64,000 nt of DNA. It comes from Anisus vortex (Eukaryota > Mollusca > Gastropoda > Planorbidae). Below, piece after piece: positions 43,739-55,700 of the stretch (position 1 is the stretch's first letter; each line of letters begins with the position of its first letter). The position numbers and the translations under genes were made by a program. The stretch covers positions 15,162,284-15,226,283 of the forward strand of contig OX421506.1 of the NCBI GenBank assembly GCA_949126835.1, read 5' to 3'. The notes below the pieces were generated by a model. That model ran no database searches, was not told where the DNA came from, and saw nothing but the letters and a program-made list of their open reading frames with translations.

Positions 43739-46700
43739 GTAAAGATATTGATGTTGAAATTTTATGTTTTCATTTAAAATAGATTTTTTGTGTGTATAAA
43801 AATAGCAAATCCGATGATATGTCACAATTTCACAGCGTAACAAACAACAACAAAGATAAAAACAAACATGTACGTTATATTTTTGGTCATTTGTAATGAC
43901 TTGTTTATAAAATCAATGTCTAAAATATTCTTTTTCAATGGAATGATTTATTTTACTTAATTAACAGATCATTCTATCCAATTATCTCCCTTTACTTCTA
44001 TAGAATATGGGTGCTGGTACTTTACGTTTATAAATTAGAATTTAAAATATTAATGCTTTGTCTGTGTAGGATCATTGATAAGTATACAATCAATCCATTT
44101 TGAAACATTCATTTCAAGTATAAACCTCGAAAAGAAAATAATAATACATACGACATTAAATTTTTACTTAGAAATACAATATATTTCTAATAAAATATTC
44201 AAAAGAGATTTGAAAAAGAAAATAAACAACACTTTTCTTTTTCTAAAATATGCAAGAACAACTTGATTGAATATTATTATCAATTACATTTTTGCTAACA
44301 AGGCATTCAGGGATCGGATTCCATTTAGCTGAAACATTCAGAAAAAACAACAACGAAATAATGCTTGACCAAAGAAAAAACTGAGTTCTATTATCTAAAT
44401 GCAAGGCTAGAATGAGTCCACGGAAAAGCGTTGGACTCAATCATCTTCTGTAAAGACAAAGCTTCTTCAACATATTATATATCAGATCTATAAGAAGATT
44501 AGAAAACTATTTTCTTTATATAACACTGAAAATAAATGTAAAATGTGCGAATTTTATAAAGAAAAATACAATGTTTGAAACAAAAACAAAACTGTTGTTA
44601 TTTATTTCTTCAAAGTTCAGATATAAATATTATAACATTGACATGCATTTGTTAGTGAACACATAAATATGATTGCGTGTGTATCTGTTTTGTCTATTTG
44701 TGTGAATGTTTATTTATGTTTATGTGTGTCTGTGCGTGTGTGTAGGCCCTATGTGTGAAATCCGTGTTCCTGTTTTGTCTAATAACTATGCGGTCCGACA
44801 CAATATACATAATTATCAGACTAAAATCAGTTTTTGTTTAGATAACTATTATTTGTAACATGGGACTCGGTGGCCTAACGGCAGCGCATTCGCCTAGCTA
44901 GCGTACCGAAGATACCGGGTTCGAATCCTGGACTTGTTTCCATCTCTCACGGGTACCTGACATTGGGTGGGGAAAAGCTAATGCCGCTGGGCATTGTGCT
45001 GGCCTCACAATCCTTTAGTATGGAGTGACCACGTAAATTTGTGAACGCTGCTATTAACAGACCCTATAGATCAAATTGGTATTACTTCCAGACTTTGTAA
45101 AGGCATCAAAAAGCTCAAATATATAAATTATAGTTTATGTCTAGAATGGAGGCATAGTGGTCAAGCACTCAGCTAGCTCACCGAAAGGTGTTGGGTCGAG
45201 TCCTGGTGAAGGCTAGGATTTGTTCCCGGGTCTGGCGAGTGTTCCTGAGACTTTCCGTCTTTAGTAAACACGGCTGGGTGTTGTGCTGCGTACACAATCC
45301 CCTAGTAAGGCCTAGTATAACACAGAAACCGGTAAACGCCACTTTATTGGCCCTATGGATCAATTCGGTCAGACGGGAATACTTTTTCACTTACTTACGT
45401 CTAGAGTGAATGACCTACAGACACTAGAGTGAATGACCTACAGATGTCTAGAGTGAATGACCTACAGACGTCTAGAGTGAATGACCTACAGAAACTAGAG
45501 TGAATGACCTACAGACACTAGAGTGAATGACCTTTAGACACTAGAGTGAATGACCTGCAGACACTAGAGTGAATGACCTACTGACACTAGAGTGAATGAC
45601 CTACTGACACTAGAGTGAATGACCTGCAGACGTCTAGAGTGAATGACCTACAGACGTCTAGAGTGAATGACCTACAGACGTCTAGAGTGAATGACCTACA
45701 GACGTCTAGAGTCAATGACCTACAGACACTAGAGTGAATGACCTTTAGACACTAGAGTGAATGACCTACAGACGTCTAGAGTGAATGACCTGCAGACGTC
45801 TAGAGTGAATGACCTAAAGACGTCTAGAGTGAATGACCTTTAGACACTAGAGTAAATGACCTGCAGACGTCTAGAGTGAATGACCTACAGACGTCTAGAG
45901 TGAATGACCTACAGACGTCTAGAGTGAATGACCTACAGACGTCTAGAGTGAATGACCTACAGACGCTAGAGTGAATGACCTACAGACACTAGAGTGAATG
46001 ACCTACAGACGTCTAGAGTGAATGACCTGCAGACGTCTAGAGTGAATGACCTATAGACGTCTAGAGTGAATGACCTACAGACGTCTAGAGTGAATGACCT
46101 ACAGACACTAGAGTGAATGACCTACAGACGTCTAGAGTGATTGACCTACAGACACTAGAGTGAATGACCTACAGACGTCTAGAGTGAATGACCTACAGAC
46201 GTCTAGAGTGAATGACCTACAGACGTCTAGAGTGAATGACCTACAGACACTAGAGTGAATGACCTACAGACACTAGAGGGAATGACCTTCAAACACTAGA
46301 GTGAATACCTACAGACAGTCATGCGCGTACCATAAAAGAGTTACACATTGAAAAATAGATTACTCCAATGTGTAGGAGAGATAAATGGAAAGGGAGGTGG
46401 GGGAACACGGTGATCCAACGGCTGCATCGGCGTACCGAAGGTCCTGGGTTCGAATCATGTTGCAGGCTACGATTTTTTTCTTGGGTCTGGAGGGTTTCTC
46501 TGAGTCTACCCAGCCCTGATGGATACCTGACCTTAGTTGGGAGTAAAGTAAAGGCGCCTGTGCATAGTGCTGACCACACAATCACCTAGTATGCCGTGGC
46601 CACAGAAACCGGTGAACGCTACTTCACCGGCCCTATGGATCAATATGGTCCAACGGGATAATTATATTATACATAAAGACACTGGAGTGTACTATGGAAT

Positions 46701-49700
46701 CTGGACGTCTTGAAAACAAACCGCTCTAACGTTTTCTTACGTTACTTATGGTGATTGTATTTGAAAAGACTGGAATCGATTTTTCACAATCTAAGTGAGA
46801 TCACTTAAGTGGAATAAAAGCCTTATTCCCAGGCTAGTTCAAAGAGGACATTTCTACACGTCTGATGTCAAACCACATTGGATGTAACCTTTCTCTGAAC
46901 TATATTTTATTAATATTGTATATTCAAATCTATATGTAAAACATGTGTAAATATTACTCGTAAAAACAATATAGTATTATTGTGTTTGGTGGTGGTCTGA
47001 TGGTTACAATAAGTAAAATGTATGCGCCAATTAATAGTTAAAACAGAAATTCATTTTAATCAACTGTACTGTATTTTAAAGAAGATTTTTTTGATAAAAC
47101 AAAGCACATATAAGTTTACTGCATTAAACTAGTTAATTTAAGCGCATATTCAAAATTAAACAAGTCTCAAACATCGAAATATTCAACCATAATTCAGGAA
47201 GCTTAGCCTCTAGTCTAGGCTCTTTTTTTTCAATTGTTAACACCAAATACATTATTATTGCTTTAGTAAATGATAGGATGCTGTTTTTTTAACACTAATT
47301 ATTCATGTGTTGTTGTTGTTTTTTTTTTTTTTTCAAATATTTAGGATTTGTCCTTTTTAAATTTCATTTTGAACATATGAATAAAATTGTCGAGTTGGCC
47401 ATGTTTCTATGATAATTATAAATAACGCGGAGCCACGAAAAAAGACGATTATTCAATTAGCGTCACCTGACAAAAACAATGAGGACCACCTCCGTTTTAT
47501 CAAAGTTAACATTTAACTATGGTCGTTTTATAAAAGGATGTTTTTTTTTCTATATCTAATATCTCGGTTACTTGAACGATTTAGATTTTAGATCATGAGA
47601 CTTGGTCACAATGTAGAGCGACATTTGAAAAATGACAAATATGCCGTAACACTGGGGTCATAACTAAAAATTGACCAAAATGTGACTAGTCTTCAGTGTA
47701 GTATTAGGACTATAACATTGTATTTATTTACTTTTTCATATCACATTATCTTTCTTTACATGTCGAAAATTACACTTCTCAGGTAGCAGTAATGTATTCA
47801 TCCACCTACATGCTGGTAGCATTGAGTATAGATCGCCTTGATGCAGTAGCTAGACCTTTACAGTTTTCTGGAAATTGTAAGTATAGAAGTGATAGTTTGA
47901 TTCATTCATATATTTAGTGTTACGTATAATCTAATCAAACATTAAAGTAGGTTTCTGTCTTGATGGTTATATTTATATATAATTATATATATTGACAAGA
48001 AGCTTCCTTTTAACAAAGACTATAATAAGTTGGACCGCTTGCTTTAATATTTCTGCTATTTAATGACTCGAATGACTTCTTTTCGGAATTCCCGATTCCT
48101 TTTTGCACTGTAAACTTTCGTTTTATTTAATCGCTATGATTTTCTCAATGAAAACTTAAATTTAAAATCGATTGTTGTGTACAGCGGAAACATTTAGGTA
48201 AAAGTAAGAGCGTAGAAATCATTTAAGACAGCGTTATTGGATGCGCACGGAAAAAGAACAGATAAGCTCTAAAAATAGAGGTAAGCGATCCATCTTATTA
48301 GAGTCTTTGGTTTTAAGTTAATTAAATTTTGGCATACACATTTCTATGTTAATTGTTAGTTTTATGTTATCACTCATTTGTTATTATATTGTTGTTGTGT
48401 GTTTTCATTGTAGGGTTGAGAGCTAAAATTCTAGTTGTAACGGCCTGGGTTTTCTCCTGCCTTTTCGCTATTCCAGAGTTGATTTTATTTAAAGTATATA
48501 TGTACGGACATGACGGCCCATTCTGTGATATATCACTGACCCCTATGTGGTGGAAGGTGAGTAGAATACAAGTATATAATGGTATATACATATATATATA
48601 TAGTAATACGAGTATATAACTTGAATAAGTACATGTATAGCTTAATGAGTCAATACTTTGAGCTATTGGTGTTTCAATATTTATTACATAAAGATATGTA
48701 TCTACACAAAAATATGAATTATATACAAACTTGTATTATATAGATTTATATTACCTACATGCATTTATCAGATACGTGTCATAGGCAAATATGTATTATA
48801 TATAGATATGTAAAACATACAGATGTGTATTATATAAAGATAAGTATTATAGAAAGATAAGCATTACATACAGATATGTATTATATAGGCTACACGTACG
48901 CATTAAAACAGATCATTAGTATATAGAAAATAGCTATCTATACAGACATATGTTTACTTATAGATATGTATTATATAAGGATATTATGTCTTACATACAA
49001 ATATATAACATAGAGATACGTGTTATTTAAAGATAGTTTTTATATATGAATACAATATTATTTTATATAGATATGTATCTATAATACAGGTGAAATAATA
49101 TTGTGCTCAAGCGAGAGACTAAGACTAAATTATACTTATACTTTCTTGACCAGGTGTACGTAACATTGGTGGCCCTGTCCTTGTTCTTCATCCCTGCACT
49201 TATCATACTATCCTGTTACGTGGCCATCATCATCCTCATCTTCAAAAGCACCAACCTGATCAGCAACGTTGCCAAAAGAAGTCAAGACAGTGGAGCTGGT
49301 GAGTTGAATCTCTCTATACCGCTCACTAGCTCTTTTTAAAAACTAAGATCTGTGGAGCTGGTGAGTTGAATCTCTCTTTACCGCTCACTAGCTCTTTTTT
49401 TAAACTAAGATCTGTCTATATTTTGTTTGAACCATTTCCCTGACTCTCATTTGCCATTGGCTCCATAACATTTAGTTTTCTCTCTACAAATCAAATAATC
49501 ACTCCAAAACCTTTCTATCGGTAGAAGAATATGGTATATTGATTGTTAAATCATGATTCCTGGTTCCAAAGTAGTAATCAACATGACCTTTCACACGTTT
49601 AAACACAAAATATGGTATGTTTGTCTATTTTCAGGATTATTACGAGAAAACTGTTCTATTCAAGCAGGCCGCTCTAGTTCACTCAGTTCAAGGGGAATAA

Positions 49701-52700
49701 TTCCACAAGCTAAAATTAGAACCATCAAAATGACGTTTATTATCATACTAGGTAAACTCCCCTTACTGAACAAGGCTTTTTAATGCTTATATTTTATCTT
49801 GTTGTTTTAGCATTTTCGCTGACGTTTGATGTTCAACTCCAAATATCAATTAGAGTCGTGCATCGTTAAAAAGATTATGAGGAAAAATTTATTTGATTTA
49901 TTTCTCTGCACGTGGCAGAATAGGACAGAATTGAATTTGAATTTTGAAATAAAAACTTTGTTCTTGTGTCGATAAGTAATTAAATCACAAATCAAAAGAA
50001 AATTGTACAAATTAATTTATCTATTCATTTACAACAAAAACAAAAAAATTATAACAAGGAAAAAAATGGAAATAAATGAATTGAGTTTTTAAAAAGAAAA
50101 ACTTATAAACAAAGTGTGTATCATAAGAAACGAATGTAAAACTGGAGCGTATGTAACATATAAGATTTTTTTTTTTATTGTAAGGTTTTATATAATGCTT
50201 TTATTTAATCAAATTCCATTATTGAATTAGTAAATCTGTAGGAGGCCTCTTCAAAAATTAGACAAATAGTTATGAAATCTGACAGAAATTAAAATCATAA
50301 TTATAGGAATATTATCAAACCAGTTACTTAAAACATCATTTGCAACACTGATTCAAATGCAAGACAATAGACCACGTATGAGCGTAGGTCGCAATAATCT
50401 TCTTTATAGAAGGAGCGTCTGTAACATATAAAATGAAATTAACATCTACATGTGATTATTTTGTATTAGGTTTACGGAAAATTTACGTTTAATAAAATAG
50501 TATAACAGGCAGAATAATTGTGTAAATAGCAGAAAAAATTTACCGAGTCAACATTTTATTTTAAATTTTAAATCAACCACCTCATCTATCACCTAAAGCA
50601 GTCATCGGCAACCTTTTCATAATAGCATGGTAAACTAGAATTTCTAACGCATTGAGTGTGCCAAGGGCCCAAACATTATCCTGCCCATTTCTTGTGAAAG
50701 AGACTTCAATGGGTTCTTTGGAGGTCTTTGGCGTGCCATTGTCAATAGCTCTGGTCGCCAAGTATGGAAATCGTTCCTTAGGTTGCGGACACCTGAACTA
50801 AAGGTTCCGTGAATTGTAAAGTGATTTTTTTTTTTTTAAAGTGATAAACAAAATTATCCAAAAAAAATTTATTATTCCGATTATTAAAAACATTCTATTC
50901 TAAAATAACAAAAAAAAATTCGAAGATTGTTATAAAAAGAGAAATTTTATAAAAAATTAATTATTCAATATTGGCTGCTTTATTTACATGTAGATTGAAG
51001 TAACTGTAAACATGTAGGAACGTCAAAAACGTATGGCATAAGACCACAAGTTTGTGACGCCTTGAAAATAACAAGAAAATATTGGGGGCCTACATTAGCC
51101 TAATCAAGAAGTCGCAATGACCTTGTCATGTCTAAACCATATCCAGGCAATTTCCATTTTTATTGCTGTTTTGTAGCTTTGTGCCTCTGTGTGGAGGTCT
51201 CGTTTGTTCTCGTCTCGTTTGTTCACGTCGGTTTTTACTCGTTTTATTTCTAAGCCCCCCCCCCACCCTAACACACACACACACACACACAAAATATGTA
51301 GAATTGTGTGTGATATTTAGTCAGCTGCAGACCTGCAGTCACTGATCTTTAAAAAGAATGGATTAGACACGGAAGTAACATTCTTGAAGGCAAAATAAAT
51401 CGGCTTTCATGTGACTTTCACTTATCTATGAAATTATATTTCCTAAACACTGACCTTTAAATACATTTCAAGTGACTGGGTCTTCCTTTTTATCGTATGG
51501 ATTTGTTCTAATCATAAGTGATTTATTCCTGTAACTCGCTTATGTAAATAAGTGAATTCCCCTTTCCCATTATTCATTTTGACATCAATTTGCGCATACA
51601 CATTTAATATAGAGGCGCTATCCATTCTTTTTATAGATCAGTGGCTGCAGTAGATTTTTTGGGTCGGCAACTTACGGAACGCATGCCAGACTTGGCACGT
51701 AAAGAGATTTTCAATGACCACGGTGAAGACCCCCTTGAGAAGGCGATTCAAGTCTCTCTCCAACTAGAGATTGGGTGCTAGAAAAAAAAGACTTATAATC
51801 CTTCCTGTACCGACCTACTTCTATCTATGCTGCCTTCAGTTTCGCTATATACGCGCCCGGGACTGTAAGGGTTAACATTTGGCACGCCGAATATAGTTGA
51901 AATCTTGCTAAGGCACACGATTATCAAAATGTTGCCAACCACTAATGAGTAGATGAGAACCAATTAACTTTGCTTGAACGTTATAGAATACCTTACTAAA
52001 AGTATTTTATATTGTAATACCTAAAGCTACTTCCGTAATAGAGTAATTATGGGATGTAAAAAAGTATCATGAAGGGAATTCTTCAGCAAGTGTTATAGAA
52101 GTCAAATATGTGGCGCGGTGGCCGGCAGCGCGTTCAACTGGCGTACCAAAGGTCCTGGATTCGAATCCTGGTGAAGGCTATGATTTTTTCTCGGGTCTGG
52201 AGGGTGTCCCTGACTCTACTCAATCCAAATGGGTACCTGACTTTAGTGGGGCTAAAGTAAAGGTGGCTAGGCATTGTGCTGGTCACACACTCCCCTAGTA
52301 TGCCGTTGCCACAGAAACTGATGATCGCTGTTTCCGTTTTTATGTTATTCTTACGACAATATTTTTTCAGATTATTGTTTTTTGTCAACTAATCTTTCTT
52401 TTAATTCTAATTATTGATAATGTTTCCTTGTGGCATTTAGCATATTTTCTTTTTTCAACTTCAACTGATTTTCTACTAGTTTAAGTATATTTTCTAACTA
52501 TTTCCAACTTGAACTGTTTCTCTACTAGTTTAAGTATATTTTCAAACTATTTCCAACTTCAACTGTTTCTCTACTAGTTTAAGTATATTTTCTAACTATT
52601 TCCAACTTCAACTGTTTTCACTACTAGTTTAAGTATATTTTCTAACTATTTCCAACTTCAACTGTTTCTCTACTAGTTTAAGTATATTTTCTTACTATTT

Positions 52701-55700
52701 TCAACTTCAACTGTTTCTCTACTAGTTTAAGTATATTTTCTAACTATTTCCAACTTCAACTGTTTCTCTACTAGTTTAAGTATATTTTCTTACTATTTTC
52801 AACTTCAACTGTTTCTCTACTAGTTTAAGTATATTTTCTAACTATTTCCAACTTCAACTGTTTTCACTACTAGTTTAAGTATATTTTTAAACTATTTCCA
52901 ACTTCAACTGTTTCTCTACTAGTTTAAGTATATTTTCTTACTATTTTCAACTTCAACTGTTTCTCTACTAGTTTAAGTATATTTTCTTACTATTTTCAAC
53001 TTCAACTGTTTCTCTACTAGTTTAAGTATATTTTCTAACTATTTCCAACTTCAACTGTTTCTCTACTAGTTTAAGTATATTTTCTAACTATTTCCAACTT
53101 CAACTGTTTTCACTACTAGTTTAAGTATATTTTTAAACTATTTCCAACTTCAACTGTTTCTCTACTAGTTTAAGTATATTTTCTAACTATTTCCAACTTC
53201 AACTGTTTTCACTACTAGTTTAAGTATATTTTCTAACTATTTCCAACTTCAACTGTTTCTCTACTAGTTTAAGTATATTTTCTTACCATTTTCAACTTCA
53301 ACTGTTTCTCTACTAGTTTAAGTATATTTTCTAACTATTTCCAACTTCAACTGTTTCTCTACTAGTTTAAGTATATTTTCTAACTATTTCCAACTTCAAC
53401 TGTTTCTATACTAGTTTAAGTATATTTTCTAACTATTTCCAACTTCAACTGTTTCTCTACTAGTTTAAGTATATTTTCTAACTATTTTCAACTTCAACTG
53501 TTTTAACTACTAGTTTAAGTATATTTCCAACTTCAACTGTTTCTCTACTAGTTTAAGTATATTTTCTAACTATTTTCAACTTCAACGGTTTCTCTACTAG
53601 TTTAAGTATATTTTCTAACTATTTCCAACTTCAACTGTTTCTCTACTAGTTTAACAATATTTTCTAACTATTTTCAACTTCAACTGTTTCTCTATTAGTT
53701 TAAGTATATTTTCTAACTATTTTCAACTTCAACTGTTTCTCTACTAGTTTAAGTATATTTTCTAACTATTTTCAACTTCAACTGTTTCTCTACTAGTTTA
53801 AGTATATTTTCTAACTATTTTCAACTTCAACTGTTTTCTATACTAGTTTAAGTATATTTTCTAACTATTTTCAACTTCAACTGTTTCTCTACTAGTTTAA
53901 GTATATTTTCTAACTATTTTCAACTTCAACTGTTTCTCTACTAGTTTAAGTATATTTTCTAACTATTTTCAACTTCAACTGTTTCTCTACTAGTTTAAGT
54001 ATATTTTCTAACTATTTTCAACTTCAACTGTTTTCTATACTAGTTTAAGTATATTTTCTAACTATTTCCAACTTCAACTGTTTCTCTATTAGTTTAACAA
54101 TATTTTCTAACTATTTTCAACTTCAACTGTTTCTCTATTAGTTTAACAATATTTTCTAACTATTTTCAACTTCAACTGTTTCTCTATTAGTTTAAGTATA
54201 TTTTCTAACTATTTTCAACTTCAACTGTTTCTCTACTAGTTTAAGTATATTTTCTAACTATTTTCAACTTCAACTGTTTCTCTACTAGTTTAAGTATATT
54301 TTCTAACTATTTTCAACTTCAACTGTTTTCTATACTAGTTTAAGTATATTTTCTAACTATTTCCAACTTCAACTGTTTCTCTACTAGTTTAAGTATATTT
54401 TTTTAACTATTTTCAACTTCAACTGTTTCTCTACTAGTTTAAGTATATTTTCTAACTATTTTCAACTTCAACTGTTTCTCTACTAGTTTAAGTATATTTT
54501 CTAACTATTTTCAACTTCAACTGTTTTCTATACTAGTTTAAGTATATTTTCTAACTATTTCCAACTTCAACTGTTTCTCTACTAGTTTAAGTATATTTTT
54601 TAACTATTTTCAACTTCAACTGTTTCTCTACTAGTTTAAGTATATTTTCTAACTATTTTCAACTTCAACTGTTTCTCTACTAGTTTAAGTATATTTTCTA
54701 ACTATTTTCAACTTCAACTGTTTCTCTACTAGTTTAAGTATATTTTTTAACTATTTTCAACTTCAACTGTTTTCTATACTAGTTTAAGTATATTTTCTAA
54801 CTATTTTCAACTTCAACTGTTTTCTATACTAGTTTAAGTATATTTTCTAACTATTTTCAACTTCAACTGTTTTCTCTACTAGTTTAAGTATATTTTCTAA
54901 CTATTTTCAACTTCAACTGTTTTCTCTACTAGTCTTCATTTTCTGCTGGAGCCCTTACTTCGTCATCAACATGTGCCAGGTTTTTCAAGTGATACCGAAC
55001 ACTCCAGTTTGGATCAAGATAAATACATTTGTGCAAAGTCTGGCGCCATTGAACTCTGCGGCTAACCCATTGATCTACGGCGTGTTTAGCACACGAATTT
55101 GTCGATACATAAGGTAATAATAATTTTAAAACAGACTTCTAATCGACTTTATTACACATTTAGTTTAAACCTGCTGGAAATTATTTCTCATTTTTAGAAT
55201 GTAATTGCAATTCAAAAACATTTTTCAACCTTTGTTGTTTTTTCTCTTTCATTTTAACACTATTTCTGGATGTAGGAAACCAATCGTCAACAGGCTCCCT
55301 GCCTCAATTAGAAATTGTTGTTTCAATTCCAGTCCAGTAACCAAAAGTTCTACACCAGATTACACAAGCATGAGTGAAACGGAAGAGCTGCGGTAAACGT
55401 ACAATTATCATTTCGATTTTCTTGTTTAGAGTTTGTTTGTCCTGAAGATTTAGAAAAATAACAAATCCCTTTTAGACAAGGTTGTTCCATCGGGTCGGGG
55501 TCGTCGTGCTGGCACGCAGAGCGATTTTCAATGGCACGCGGAAGACCGCTAAAAAGGCTTTTCCAGTCTCTTCTTCAAAATTTTTGGTGCTAAAGCAGGA
55601 TGGCTTTTAGGCGTTTTGAACGCTGAATGTATTAGAATGTATTAGAATGTATTAGAATGTATTAGAATGTATTAGAATGTATTAGAATGTATTAGAATGT

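Larger units (their letters stand above)
49752..54932 (+). other. Intron 7 (5.2 kb)
   Basis: Its first half holds a LINE 3'-UTR fragment (about 50370-50431, plus), two hAT-like short elements (about 50598-50775 and 51640-51947), the TTAA element (51793-51875) and a SINE (52105-52325). Its second half is the 49-bp acceptor-bearing array. Confidence 0.85.

Noticed and set aside
52440..54932. CRISPR-like regular repeats
   Set aside because: Repeats are directly head to tail with no unique spacers, in a eukaryotic intron; a minisatellite.
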